This document shows positions 1-8,273 of a stretch of 64,000 bases of DNA, one piece after another. The notes under the pieces were generated by a model. The model was given only the letters and a program-made list of their open reading frames with translations, ran no database searches and was not told the origin of the DNA. Numbering within the stretch: position 1 is the first letter of the stretch; every line of letters starts with the position of its first letter. The position numbers and the translations under genes are program-made. The stretch is from Ramlibacter sp. Its GTDB lineage: Bacteria; Pseudomonadota; Gammaproteobacteria; Burkholderiales; Burkholderiaceae_C. Location: assembly GCA_019635415.1 (NCBI GenBank), contig JAHBZN010000001.1, positions 806,001-870,000 on the forward strand. Direction: 5' to 3'.

Positions 1-1
1 C

Positions 2-1675
2 ACGCTGAACGAGGTGCTGTACTACCTGCCGCAGGGCTGGACACCAGTGATCGAGCGCGACGTGGATGGTGAGCGATCGGAGACGTGGGAGATCGAGAAC
101 AAGGACACGCGCTTTGGCAGCGTGCAAGCTTGCCGCCGTGCGGCACGCGCCATCTTTCTAGGCAGCGCGCCCAGCACGTCCAGTCAAGGTGTGCGCGGCG
201 TGGAACTGGAGCGCGTGATTTTGGGTGTGGCCCAGCCCGGCCAGCAGCCCAATCTGTTCAAGGATGCGCTGCGGCGCTTGGGTGACCGGCTGCACTACCT
301 GAATGCCGCCAACAACCGCTTCTGGCTGGACACGCGCCCGAACCTGCGGCGTGAGATGGAAGAGCGCAAGCGCCGCTTTCAGGACAGGGAGGACGTGTTC
401 CCTTCAATCCGCGAGCGTGTGCAGAAGAGCTTTGCCAGCAGCGTGTTCAGCAGCATTCACGTCTTCACCAGTAGCGGCGACGTACCCGACGATTGGGCGC
501 TGCGGTTGGTCGTGCTTCCGCCGGACGCGGCCTTCAGCAAGAGCGGCCAGAGCCTCGCCATCGAGCGTGCGACCGACATTCTGAAGAAGCGCGGCGACCA
601 GCCTCGCTTCAAGCAGAACCGACTGATCTTCGTAGTGGCGGACTACGACAGCGTGAGTCGCCTGAAAGATCACGTTCGCTCGCACCTCGCGTGGCGCAGC
701 ATCGTCGGCGACTACAAGGACAACCGCATCGTCCTCGACAACCTGATGGCTAAGCAAGCGCAGGCCAGCCTGGATCAAGCCGAGGAAACGGTGCGGCGCA
801 TGATCCGCGAAACCTACAAATGGCTGCTTGCACCGATGCAGGAAGCGCGGCCGGGCAAGGGACTGTCCGATGTGAAGTGGGAGCATTTCCCACTGAACCC
901 CGGCGCTGCGAACTGGTCGCAGGAAATCGAGCGCGTGCTCAAGGAAAATGAATTGCTCATCAGCGAATGGGCTCCCATCCATCTGGCCAAGGTGCTGAAG
1001 GACTGGTTCTGGAAGGACGACGCGAAGGACACCAGCGCCCTCAACGTGTGGCAGCAGAGTTGCCAGCAGCTCTACTTGCCGCGCCTGAAGGACGACACGG
1101 TGTTCCAGACCACGATGGGCGCGGGCGCGGAAAGCCGCGAGTTCTTTGGCTTCTCACAGGGCAAGGAGCCGGATGGTGACAAGCTGCGCTACGTGGGGTT
1201 CAGCTACGGCAAGCGCACTTCGCTCATCATGGATTCGTCGCTGCTGCTGATCGAACCGAACACCGCCGCCGCGTACATGGAAGCCCTGCGCGCGGCCGAG
1301 GAGGCATCGCGTGCCACGGCAGCTGATACTGGCACGGGCGCAGCGACGGTTGTGGTGACGGGTGACGGTCACATCCCTCCTCGCGTCGAGGAATTCGGCA
1401 GAGGTGGGGGGCAGACGGGCAGCGATGTGGCGAGTGCCAAGAAGCGGTTCTACGCCAACATCGACCTTGACCCGATTCAGGCCAAGCGGCAGTTCGCCGA
1501 CGTGGTGGACGAAGTGGTGCAGCAGTTCACCCTGCGCCCTGGAGTGAGGATGCGGATCGCCATCGAGATTCAGGCCGAATCCCCGACTGGCTTCGACGAC
1601 GGCCTTCAGCGCGCCGTGAAAGAGAACTGCAATGTGTTGCGGTTCAGGAATGCTGAGTTCGAGGGTGGCGAGTAG
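2..1675 (+). CDS. DUF499-type anti-phage ATPase, C-terminal part (5' end outside window)
   Basis: The reading frame is open from the first bases of the window, so the N-terminus lies outside; 557 codons are visible. The sequence (opening [14 protein letters not shown], then a charged middle and a final region rich in basic residues) resembles the C-terminal half of DUF499 proteins, which usually exceed 1000 residues and sit in defence loci beside DUF1156 methylases and helicases. The nucleotide-binding motif expected in the N-terminal half is not visible here. It ends 63 bp before the OLD-family nuclease gene on the same strand, so the two may be co-transcribed. The family assignment is from memory; the partial status is certain. 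Confidence 0.6.
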   Translation, partial: TLNEVLYYLPQGWTPVIERDVDGERSETWEIENKDTRFGSVQACRRAARAIFLGSAPSTSSQGVRGVELERVILGVAQPGQQPNLFKDALRRLGDRLHYLNAANNRFWLDTRPNLRREMEERKRRFQDREDVFPSIRERVQKSFASSVFSSIHVFTSSGDVPDDWALRLVVLPPDAAFSKSGQSLAIERATDILKKRGDQPRFKQNRLIFVVADYDSVSRLKDHVRSHLAWRSIVGDYKDNRIVLDNLMAKQAQASLDQAEETVRRMIRETYKWLLAPMQEARPGKGLSDVKWEHFPLNPGAANWSQEIERVLKENELLISEWAPIHLAKVLKDWFWKDDAKDTSALNVWQQSCQQLYLPRLKDDTVFQTTMGAGAESREFFGFSQGKEPDGDKLRYVGFSYGKRTSLIMDSSLLLIEPNTAAAYMEALRAAEEASRATAADTGTGAATVVVTGDGHIPPRVEEFGRGGGQTGSDVASAKKRFYANIDLDPIQAKRQFADVVDEVVQQFTLRPGVRMRIAIEIQAESPTGFDDGLQRAVKENCNVLRFRNAEFEGGE

Positions 1676-1738
1676 CAAGACCACCTGCAGGATCGTTCAA
1701 GGGGCCACAGATAGGATCAGACAAGAAAGGGAAATGCC

Positions 1739-3856
1739 ATGCAGGCTAAGCGATTTCGAGTTCAAAACTTCAGAAATATTGATGACAGTGGTTGGATCAC
1801 GCTTGACCAAGTGACGGCATTTGTCGGACGCAACGAATCTGGAAAGACCACGCTCCTAAAGGCCTTGCACAAGTTCAATCCGGCGACCACGGAGCCCTAT
1901 GACGCAATGCGCGAGTTTCCGCGCGACCGCTACATGCGAGACTTCGTAAGCGGTGGATCGAAGGGCTGTGACTGGCCCGTCTGCTCCGTCGCCTTCGATG
2001 TTGACGGTGAGTTGAAAGTCGAGATAACGACTGTGCTGTCGCCCGATCAGACCCCACCGACCGAAGTGATTGCGACGCGCTACTACGATGGTTCCATCAC
2101 GTTCGCGTACGAACCTGCTCTTGTAGAACAACCCCTTTCACCGGAACCCATACTTGCCGGCCTCAAAGCTTTTGCCAGTGGTGCGCGTCGGATCAAAGCG
2201 TCTGCGCCCGACCAGGAAGAGGCGACTGCGGCAACCCGCAATGCACTCGCGCAGTGGGCCACGCAGTGGCAGGAACAGCTCAAAGGCAACAGTGATCTTC
2301 GTCATGACGCTGGAGCCACGGCACTCACCAAATTAAAGACCGAAGCCGAGGGGAAAAGCAGTCCTCAGACCGCTGATCTTGTCGAAGCACTCCACGAGGC
2401 CATTCAGCCGATCCTCGATGCTGCGAAGACTGGCCCCATCCTCCCTAAACTCGATGAGCTGATCGAGACTGCGCTTCCAGTGCTGATTTACTTCGAGAAC
2501 TACGGTGTTCTCGACAGCGCGATCTATCTGCCCCGGTTCCTCGAAGATTTGCAACGAGAGCCGAACAACCCACGCTTGCGCACGATCAATGCGATGTTCA
2601 AGCATGTCGCCCTCGACGCGAAGGACATTGCCGATCTTGGAGCTGAAGATGCGAGGGTACAGCGTCAGAGCAACCAACAGCCGAACGCCGAAACCGTCGC
2701 CAAGGATCAGCGCCGCAAGGAAGAGCGCGCCATCCGCCTCAACTCCGCCTCGAACGACATCAGCACCCGGTTTTCCGATTGGTGGTCGCAACGCCGTCAC
2801 AAGATTCGCTACCACGCCGATGGAGACTATTTCCGTATCTGGGTCGCTGACGATCGAAGGCCCGATGTCGAAATCGAACTGGAGGCCCGCAGCAAGGGCT
2901 TCCAATGGTTTCTTTCCTTCTACCTCGTGTTCCTCGTCGAGTCCGAAGAAGGCCACAAGGATGCAATTCTTCTGCTCGATGAACCAGGAATGAACTTGCA
3001 TCCGACAGCTCAACATGAGCTGCTGGCCTTCTTCGAACGCCTGGCTGAGAAGAATCAACTCATCTACACGACACATTCGCCGTTCCTCGTGGACGGTGAG
3101 CACATTTATCGTGTCCGCCCCGTTACGGAGGACAACACCGGTCATTCGCGCATCAGCGCCGACACCTGGCCCAAAGACCGCGAGACCATCTTCCCGCTAC
3201 AGGCCGCCGCTGGATACGCTATGTTGCGGGGACTCTTCCAACACAAGAAGAATGTGCTCGTGGAGGGCATGAGCGATTACTACTATCTCCACGCCCTCAA
3301 TCAGCAGTGTCGCGCGAAGGGCTTGGCTGCACTCCCCGACGACATCTACATCACGCCGTGCGGTGGGACTAAGCTCGTTGGTCACCTAGCGGCGTTGTTT
3401 CTCGGGCAGGACGTTCGCCCCCTGATTCTTCTCGATTCCGACGAGGCTGGCCGTGTCAGGCGAGACGCTCTTCTGAAAGAACTGTATCTCGGACAAGACA
3501 GCCACATCGTGATGCTTGACGATGCCTTGGAACAGCCTGGCATTCCCGTCGAGATCGAAGACATCCTTGGAGAGGATGTGGTCATGCCAATCCTCAATCC
3601 ACTTTTGTCGAAGGCACTCATTCTGTCGGAGCACGCAGGCAAGGTCGCCAGCCTTCCAGATCGAATCAAGGCTTCCGCCAAAGAGAAGGGTATCGACCTC
3701 CCTGACGGCTGGAAGACAACAGTTGCGCGTCAACTGGTTTCATCGTGGGCGCAACAAGGCACCGTTCTGCCTGATGCGGTACTCAAGAAGGCCGAAAATT
3801 GTTGGCGCCGACTGAAATTTGACCCACCCGTGAGGGCCCTGCCGATCCAAATTTGA
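1739..3856 (+). CDS. OLD-family ATP-dependent nuclease (AAA ATPase + TOPRIM), 3' end replaced by IS21 sequence
   Basis: This is a 705-residue overcoming-lysogenization-defect type protein. The Walker A motif GRNESGKTT is at residues 30-38, Walker B LLLDEPG near 410 with a THSPFLV switch histidine after it, and the TOPRIM glutamate VEGMSD near 508 with the acidic LLDSDEAG near 562. Known relatives are DNA-cleaving defence proteins (GajA-like, class 2 OLD); no UvrD-type partner is adjacent. An IS21 element enters at 3800, so the last 18 codons here are IS sequence; the native 22-residue tail lies at 6346-6414. All catalytic motifs remain. The start follows an AAAGGGAA ribosome site. Codon use looks less GC-rich than the neighbours, which suggests transfer. 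Confidence 0.85.
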   Translation: MQAKRFRVQNFRNIDDSGWITLDQVTAFVGRNESGKTTLLKALHKFNPATTEPYDAMREFPRDRYMRDFVSGGSKGCDWPVCSVAFDVDGELKVEITTVLSPDQTPPTEVIATRYYDGSITFAYEPALVEQPLSPEPILAGLKAFASGARRIKASAPDQEEATAATRNALAQWATQWQEQLKGNSDLRHDAGATALTKLKTEAEGKSSPQTADLVEALHEAIQPILDAAKTGPILPKLDELIETALPVLIYFENYGVLDSAIYLPRFLEDLQREPNNPRLRTINAMFKHVALDAKDIADLGAEDARVQRQSNQQPNAETVAKDQRRKEERAIRLNSASNDISTRFSDWWSQRRHKIRYHADGDYFRIWVADDRRPDVEIELEARSKGFQWFLSFYLVFLVESEEGHKDAILLLDEPGMNLHPTAQHELLAFFERLAEKNQLIYTTHSPFLVDGEHIYRVRPVTEDNTGHSRISADTWPKDRETIFPLQAAAGYAMLRGLFQHKKNVLVEGMSDYYYLHALNQQCRAKGLAALPDDIYITPCGGTKLVGHLAALFLGQDVRPLILLDSDEAGRVRRDALLKELYLGQDSHIVMLDDALEQPGIPVEIEDILGEDVVMPILNPLLSKALILSEHAGKVASLPDRIKASAKEKGIDLPDGWKTTVARQLVSSWAQQGTVLPDAVLKKAENCWRRLKFDPPVRALPIQI
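3791..3799. repeat. Target-site duplication, left copy (IS21 element)
   Basis: GCCGAAAAT immediately precedes the left IS end and is repeated at 6337-6345 immediately after the right end. Removing the IS and one copy restores the OLD reading frame. Nine bases is slightly longer than the 4-8 usually quoted for IS21 elements. Confidence 0.85.
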
Positions 3857-3922
3857 CCCAGGTGTTCAACCTACCCTGCCCGAGATATCCACAGCTGGGC
3901 GGGGGTGTGAGGAGTGATCACC

Positions 3923-5443
3923 ATGGTCATGATTGGCAAGGTCTTGCGGATGCACCACCGCGAGAAGAAGTCGGTGCGGGAGATCGCCAAGGCGACGAGC
4001 CTGGCAAGGAACACGGTGCGCAAGTACCTGAGGCTGGGCAAGGCCGAGCAGCCCCGGTACCGCCGGCCGGCGGTGCCGACCAAGCTGGCGCCGTATGTCG
4101 AGCAATTGGAGCAGGCGCTGCGGGCCGATGTGCGGCGGCCCAAGAAGGAGCGACGCAGCGCCAAGGCGCTTCTGGAGCAGTTGAAGGCTGCGGGCTACGA
4201 CGGTGGGTACAGCCGACTGACCGACTACATCCGCGCCTGGCGCGCGGCCCAGGGCGGCGCGGCCGTGGGCGATGCCTACGTGCCGCTGAGCTTCGAGCTT
4301 GGTGAGGCCTTCCAGTTCGACTGGAGCGAGGAGCCGCTGGTCATTGGCGGCGTGTACCAGCGGCTGCAGGTGGCGCACATGAAGCTGTGCGCCAGCCGGG
4401 CCTTCTGGCTGGTGGCATACCCCAGCCAGGGCCACGAGATGCTGTTCGACGCCCACACCCGCGGCTTCGCGGCCCTGGGCGGCGTGGCGCGCCGAGGCAT
4501 CTACGACAACATGAAGACCGCCGTAGATCGTGTTGGCCGCGGCAAGCACCGTGACGTCAATAGCCGCTTCGCGGCGCTGTGCGCGCACTACCTCTTCGAC
4601 CCGGACTTCTGCAACGTCGCCTCGGGCTGGGAGAAGGGTGTCGTCGAGAAGAACGTGCAGGACAGCCGGCGGCGCATCTGGCTGGCCGCGCGGGAGCAGC
4701 GCTTCGGGTCCTTGGAGGAGCTCAACGCCTGGTTGGGCGAGCGTTGCAAGGCGCTGTGGGCTGAACTACGCCACCCCGAGCACAAGGCCTTCAGCGTGGC
4801 GGAGATGCTGGAGCTGGAGCGCAGCCACCTGATGCCCAAGCCCGTGGACTTCGACGGCTATGTGCAGGACGTCTCTCGCGTGAGCAGCACCTGTCTGGTC
4901 ACCGTGGCCCGCAACCGCTACTCGGTGCCCTGCGAACTGGCCCGGCAGACGGTCAGCACCCGGCTGTATCCGCAGCGCGTGGTGATCGTTGCCGACGAGC
5001 GCGTGGTGGCCGAACACTTGCGGCTTACCGGCAAGGGGCGCACGGCCTACGACTGGCAGCACTACGTGCCACTGGTCCAGCGCAAGCCTGGGGCGCTGCG
5101 CAACGGCGCGCCGTTCGTGGACCTGCCCGAGCCACTGGCCAGGCTGCGCCAGGCCTTGCTTCGCCACGCGGGCGGCGACCGGCTGATGGCGCAAGTGCTG
5201 GCGCTGAGCAGCACGGCCGGGCTGGACGAGGTGCTGGTGGCGGCCGAGCTGGCGCTGGAGCGAGCGGGGCCTGGCGGGCGGATCAGCCCGGAGCATGTGG
5301 CCAATGTACTGGCACGGCTCATGGCGCCCGAGAGACCGCCCAACGTCGCCACGCCACTGAGCACGACCACACCCGTGCAGGCTGACCCGGGCCGCTACGA
5401 CCGGCTGCGCCGGCTGGCTGAGCAGGAGGCCGACCATGGCTGA
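3923..5443 (+). CDS. istA: IS21-family transposase IstA
   Basis: This DDE transposase of about 506 residues carries out strand transfer of the IS. The N-terminal helix-turn-helix ([21 protein letters not shown]) binds the IS ends. The integrase core shows the first acidic residue in FQFDWSE, the second in IYDNMKTA and the glutamate in [11 protein letters not shown] 3923 was chosen because GAGGAG lies 9 bases upstream; an in-frame GTG at 3914 is possible. Its last 8 bases overlap the istB start, the usual coupling in this family. Confidence 0.95.
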   Translation: MVMIGKVLRMHHREKKSVREIAKATSLARNTVRKYLRLGKAEQPRYRRPAVPTKLAPYVEQLEQALRADVRRPKKERRSAKALLEQLKAAGYDGGYSRLTDYIRAWRAAQGGAAVGDAYVPLSFELGEAFQFDWSEEPLVIGGVYQRLQVAHMKLCASRAFWLVAYPSQGHEMLFDAHTRGFAALGGVARRGIYDNMKTAVDRVGRGKHRDVNSRFAALCAHYLFDPDFCNVASGWEKGVVEKNVQDSRRRIWLAAREQRFGSLEELNAWLGERCKALWAELRHPEHKAFSVAEMLELERSHLMPKPVDFDGYVQDVSRVSSTCLVTVARNRYSVPCELARQTVSTRLYPQRVVIVADERVVAEHLRLTGKGRTAYDWQHYVPLVQRKPGALRNGAPFVDLPEPLARLRQALLRHAGGDRLMAQVLALSSTAGLDEVLVAAELALERAGPGGRISPEHVANVLARLMAPERPPNVATPLSTTTPVQADPGRYDRLRRLAEQEADHG

Positions 5444-6227
5444 CGTCATTGCAGAGCTGAAGGCGCTGCGCCTGCACGGCATGGCCGCCACCTGGGCCGA
5501 GCTCGGTGAGCAACGCAGCGCCGAAGTCGAGCGCTCGCGCTGGCTGCTGGAGCACATGCTGCAGGCCGAGGCCAGCGACCGCGCCACACGGTCGGTGCAG
5601 CACCAGATGAGCAGTGCCAAGTTCCCGGTACACCGCGACCTGGCCAGCTTCGACTTCGAAGTGTCGCCGGTGGACCGCAAACTCGTCACGCAGTTGGCCA
5701 CTTGCGAGTTCACGGCCGCGGCGCACAACGTGGTGCTGGTGGGTGGCCCCGGCACGGGCAAGACCCACCTGGCCACGGCCATCGGCGTGGCGGGCATCGG
5801 CACGATGGCCAAGCGAGTGCGGTTCTACAGCACGGTGGACTTGGTCAACGCGCTGGAGCGGGAGAAGGCCGAGGGCAAGGCCGGGCGCCTCGCGGCCAGC
5901 CTGCTGCGGCTGGACCTCGTGATCCTCGATGAACTGGGCTACCTGCCGTTCAGCCAGGCCGGCGGTGCCTTGCTGTTCCATCTGATGTCCAAGCTCTACG
6001 AGCACACCAGCGTCGTCATCACGACCAACCTGGACTTCGCGGAGTGGAGCACCGTCTTCGGCGACGCCAAGATGACCACGGCGCTGCTGGACCGGCTCAC
6101 GCACCACTGCCACATCGTGGAGACTGGCAACGAGAGCTACCGCGTCACCCAGGCCACAGCGGCCACGCGCAAACGCATCAAGGCCAGGGAGCAGGAGCGG
6201 CGCAGCAAGGGCGACGAGGCGGGCTGA
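5436..6227 (+). CDS. istB: IS21-family helper ATPase IstB
   Basis: This 263-residue DnaA/DnaC-like AAA+ ATPase assembles on target DNA and regulates IstA activity. Walker A is GGPGTGKTH near residues 103-111 and Walker B is [11 protein letters not shown] near 160. The N-terminal region is the IstB-type helical domain that contacts the transposase. The length is normal for the family and no disruption is visible. Confidence 0.95.
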   Translation: MADVIAELKALRLHGMAATWAELGEQRSAEVERSRWLLEHMLQAEASDRATRSVQHQMSSAKFPVHRDLASFDFEVSPVDRKLVTQLATCEFTAAAHNVVLVGGPGTGKTHLATAIGVAGIGTMAKRVRFYSTVDLVNALEREKAEGKAGRLAASLLRLDLVILDELGYLPFSQAGGALLFHLMSKLYEHTSVVITTNLDFAEWSTVFGDAKMTTALLDRLTHHCHIVETGNESYRVTQATAATRKRIKAREQERRSKGDEAG

Positions 6228-6336
6228 ACAAGCTCTGCGCTACAGTTGTCCACAGCCGGCATCAGCCGATGCCGGCCCCAAGCCCTGGGTCAAAGTTCAA
6301 TCGGCAGGGTGGGTCAAATTTAGATCGGCGCCAACA

Positions 6337-6345
6337 GCCGAAAAT
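6337..6345. repeat. Target-site duplication, right copy (IS21 element)
   Basis: This is the second copy of GCCGAAAAT. It encodes Ala-Glu-Asn in the frame of the interrupted OLD gene. Confidence 0.85.
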
Positions 6346-6414
6346 CTCTTCGCCGTCCTCCAGCAACGTTTCACAGCCTCGGCCCCTGATCAGATTCCTG
6401 CGTGGCTCCGTTGA
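6337..6414 (+). pseudogene. Displaced 3' end of the OLD-family nuclease gene
   Basis: Reading on from the duplicated GCC GAA AAT gives LFAVLQQRFTASAPDQIPAWLR followed by TGA at 6412-6414, in frame with codon 687 of the nuclease once the IS is removed. The intact protein would have been 709 residues. This stretch has no start of its own and is a severed tail. It also marks the last chromosome-side sequence before the prophage lysis genes. Confidence 0.85.
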
Positions 6415-6464
6415 CTTCGCCGATGGCCACAACTGTCCCTCCAGTTCGACTGGATAGTGCGGAC

Positions 6465-6965
6465 TCAGTGTTTAGTCGTCGCCGCCATCTCCCCAACCCA
6501 CGCCTGCAACGCCCTTAGTTGCTCGGCATTCTCGTGGCAGGTCTGGTAGTTGGCGGCGACAGTTCCGGCGACGGCAGAGAGCGCAATCCCTGCGGCGGCC
6601 GCATCAGCATCTCGGGCGGGCTCGGGCAGGTCACCGGCGGCGGCAGCGTCGTGCAGGCGCACAAAGCCACGGTTGATAGTGCAAGCAGCATCGGCTTGAA
6701 CGGGCACATAGACAGGAACCTCCTTGATGATGGTGTCGCCCTTCTCGCGGACGACGCGGACGCGGTCGACGTACTGGGTGACAACCTTGACGGTGGCCTG
6801 CGCCTGCCGCTCACGGATGGCGGTGACCTGCAAGGTCTGCTTCTGGGCGGCGGCGTCCCACTGGGCCTGAATGTGGCCCGCGCCCTTGATCCAGCCGAAG
6901 CCGATCAGTGCAGCGGCGAGCAGGACGAGGGCCAGCCAGCGGTACGGCCACGGAATCAGACTCAT
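6465..6965 (-). CDS. Rz-like inner-membrane spanin
   Basis: This protein of 166 residues has one N-terminal membrane anchor (WLALVLLAAALIGFGW) followed by a periplasmic, partly helical domain, the plan of i-spanins that help disrupt the outer membrane at lysis. The start overlaps the endolysin stop by ATGA. A second lipoprotein gene (Rz1) is embedded in another frame at 6515-6709. It is the last phage gene before the OLD remnant. Confidence 0.8.
   Translation of the reverse strand: MSLIPWPYRWLALVLLAAALIGFGWIKGAGHIQAQWDAAAQKQTLQVTAIRERQAQATVKVVTQYVDRVRVVREKGDTIIKEVPVYVPVQADAACTINRGFVRLHDAAAAGDLPEPARDADAAAAGIALSAVAGTVAANYQTCHENAEQLRALQAWVGEMAATTKH
6515..6709 (-). CDS. Rz1-like outer-membrane spanin lipoprotein, nested in Rz
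   Basis: This 64-residue reading frame lies wholly inside the Rz gene in a different frame. It begins MCPFKPMLLALSTVALCAC, a short lipoprotein signal with a lipobox-like LCAC, followed by a proline-rich segment (TLPPPVTCPSPPEM) typical of o-spanins. AAGGAGG lies 9 bases before the ATG, a strong ribosome site inside the Rz coding sequence. Together with Rz it would span the periplasm. Confidence 0.8.
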   Translation of the reverse strand: MCPFKPMLLALSTVALCACTTLPPPVTCPSPPEMLMRPPQGLRSLPSPELSPPTTRPATRMPSN

Positions 6966-7462
6966 GGCGCTTCCCCGATGCACTGGCGGTACTCGGCCTC
7001 GCGCCGTGTGGCCAACCCGCCGCACAGGCGCGCATTGGCAGGCAGCGCGCAGTCCTTGCCCTGGAAGAAGCGCCAGCGCAGCAGCTCGGCACAGGCTCCG
7101 GCATAGTCCTCGGCGTTGAGTTTCCTCACCAGCGTGGACTGGCAGAACGCGCGGCTGCCGACGTTGTAGGAGAAGCTCACCAGCGCGTCGTACTCGTGCT
7201 GGGCCAGCGGCACGGTCACGCACGTTTTCAATGCGCCCTCGAACTGCTGCACATCCGTCAGCGCACGGGCCAGCGCCTTCGGCGGCGTGGTGGTGTCGCC
7301 CAGCTTCACGTCGGTGGTGGTTCCGAAGCCGATGGTCGGCACATCCCCCTTGACCGGGATCACCGCGCGGTCGGTGTAGCCCTCGTGCAGCACGATGCCG
7401 ACCAGGGCGGCGGCGGACAGGGTCAGCGCGGCCACGGTGCGTCTTTGCGGTGGCCGGATCAT
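6962..7462 (-). CDS. SAR-type endolysin (GH24 phage lysozyme)
   Basis: This peptidoglycan muramidase of 166 residues has the family signature of a catalytic Glu27 in LHEGYTD, followed by TIGFGTT and a YNVGSRAFC segment. An alanine/leucine-rich membrane stretch (residues 10-25) directly precedes the catalytic Glu, as in signal-arrest-release endolysins that are exported by Sec and activated on release from the membrane. The start overlaps the holin-like gene stop (ATGA) and the stop overlaps the Rz start. Confidence 0.88.
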   Translation of the reverse strand: MIRPPQRRTVAALTLSAAALVGIVLHEGYTDRAVIPVKGDVPTIGFGTTTDVKLGDTTTPPKALARALTDVQQFEGALKTCVTVPLAQHEYDALVSFSYNVGSRAFCQSTLVRKLNAEDYAGACAELLRWRFFQGKDCALPANARLCGGLATRREAEYRQCIGEAP

Positions 7463-7680
7463 CGGTGCATCTCCGGCTGCGCCACGATGCGGGCCACGGT
7501 CGCCCCGATGCTGGCGGCGAAGGCCAGCATCACGAATGCGCCACGCGGCAGCACGTCGCCAAACAGCGGTACCACCACTTCCGCCGCCGTGAAGGCAGCG
7601 GCTAGCAGCGAGAAGCGGATGCTCCAGGCGCGGCGCAACACGCGCCGCCAATCGTCGAGTAGGCAGATGCGGGGCTTCAT
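7459..7680 (-). CDS. Small holin-like membrane protein
   Basis: This 73-residue protein has a basic N-terminus (LDDWRRVLRRAW) and two hydrophobic segments (about 22-36 and 48-62), matching small phage holin-like proteins of the DUF7940 type (family name from memory). It is coupled by ATGA to both neighbours in the lysis cassette. A holin or pinholin role is inferred from position and topology only. Confidence 0.6.
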   Translation of the reverse strand: MKPRICLLDDWRRVLRRAWSIRFSLLAAAFTAAEVVVPLFGDVLPRGAFVMLAFAASIGATVARIVAQPEMHR

Positions 7681-7985
7681 TGCGCACCTCCCATCAGCTT
7701 CAACTTGATGGCCGCACCGACCAGTAGCGCGGCCAGGATGCCGGTGGTGATGACCTTGACGGTGGTCTGCCACGCGGTGCGTCGGGCATCACGCCATGCT
7801 TCCAGCAGGTCACGCAGCTCGCGGATGTCCTTCGCAGCGCTGCCGTTTTCCAGCCCGAGGTGGGCCAGAACCCGTTCGGCTCCACGCTCAGCGGCACGGT
7901 CGAGCAGTTCATCGAAGTCCTCGCGGCGCAGCAGGAGCATGTTTTCCACGAGGGCGGCGGGTGCTTGTTGTTCTTGGTCGGTCAT
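7677..7985 (-). CDS. DUF6127-like phage protein with C-terminal membrane segment
   Basis: This 102-residue protein has a charged helical body (FDELLDRAAERGAERVLAHLG, then RELRDLLEAWRDARR) and one C-terminal transmembrane segment (TTGILAALLVGAAIKL). It resembles DUF6127 proteins found beside phage lysis genes. The start is preceded by GGAG. It lies directly after the terminator at 8001-8027, so it is probably the first gene of the lysis unit. A role as antiholin or holin partner is possible but unproven. Confidence 0.6.
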   Translation of the reverse strand: MTDQEQQAPAALVENMLLLRREDFDELLDRAAERGAERVLAHLGLENGSAAKDIRELRDLLEAWRDARRTAWQTTVKVITTGILAALLVGAAIKLKLMGGAQ

Positions 7986-8000
7986 TGCAGGTCTCCAAAA

Positions 8001-8027
8001 ATGCAAAACCCGCCTTGCGGGCGGGTT
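8001..8027 (-). terminator. Rho-independent terminator between tail and lysis genes
   Basis: On the minus strand AACCCGCC and GGCGGGTT (8027-8020 and 8014-8007) form an 8-bp stem with a 5-base loop, followed by a T-rich run TTTTGCATTTTT. It would stop or attenuate transcription from the tail operon before the lysis cassette. The same stem sequence recurs at 34984-35021. Confidence 0.8.
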
Positions 8028-8051
8028 CAGGGGTGATCAGGAAGATGGGTT

Positions 8052-8273
8052 TCAGATTTCGATGATTTCCAGCGTCAGGCTGGGCGCGACGCCTTCGATG
8101 ACGTCATCGCGCACGAACACCTTCTGGCCGATAGCGGCGCTGCCGCGTGCGCGGATCAGGCCACCACCAGGCAAGGCGACGGTCACCACGCCTGCGCCGA
8201 CGCCCACCACCGTGCCCGCCTGCAACGGCGGGTCGGGGATGAGCTGGCGGAACTGCTCGTACAGGTTATGCAT
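8052..8273 (-). CDS. Small conserved phage tail-region protein
   Basis: This 73-residue protein opens MHNLYEQFRQLIPDPP and then has a beta-rich segment alternating valine and glycine (TVVGVGAGVVTVALPGG, GQKVFVRDDVIEGVAP), suggesting a small barrel. It overlaps the end of the 655-residue tail gene by 8 bases. No function is assigned; position suggests a tail-tip accessory part. Confidence 0.6.
   Translation of the reverse strand: MHNLYEQFRQLIPDPPLQAGTVVGVGAGVVTVALPGGGLIRARGSAAIGQKVFVRDDVIEGVAPSLTLEIIEI

Larger units (their letters stand above)
3800..6336 (+). mobile_element. IS21-family insertion sequence (about 2.54 kb)
   Basis: The element has imperfect terminal inverted repeats beginning TGTTGGCGCCGA at 3800 and, in reverse complement, TGTTGGCGCCGA ending at 6336; about 26 of 29 bases agree. 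It encodes overlapping istA and istB. Each end carries two copies of a roughly 20-bp block containing TTTGACCCA (3807-3826, 3841-3860; 6286-6305, 6310-6329), as expected for multiple transposase-binding sites of this family. A 9-bp direct repeat flanks it. Both genes are intact and the ends are well matched, so it may be active or recently inserted. Confidence 0.92.

Noticed and set aside
6415..6464. attL/attR direct repeat with 46296-46384
   Set aside because: Only short matches such as AGTGCG were found, too short to separate from chance. The core of a large serine recombinase can be that short, so it is left open.
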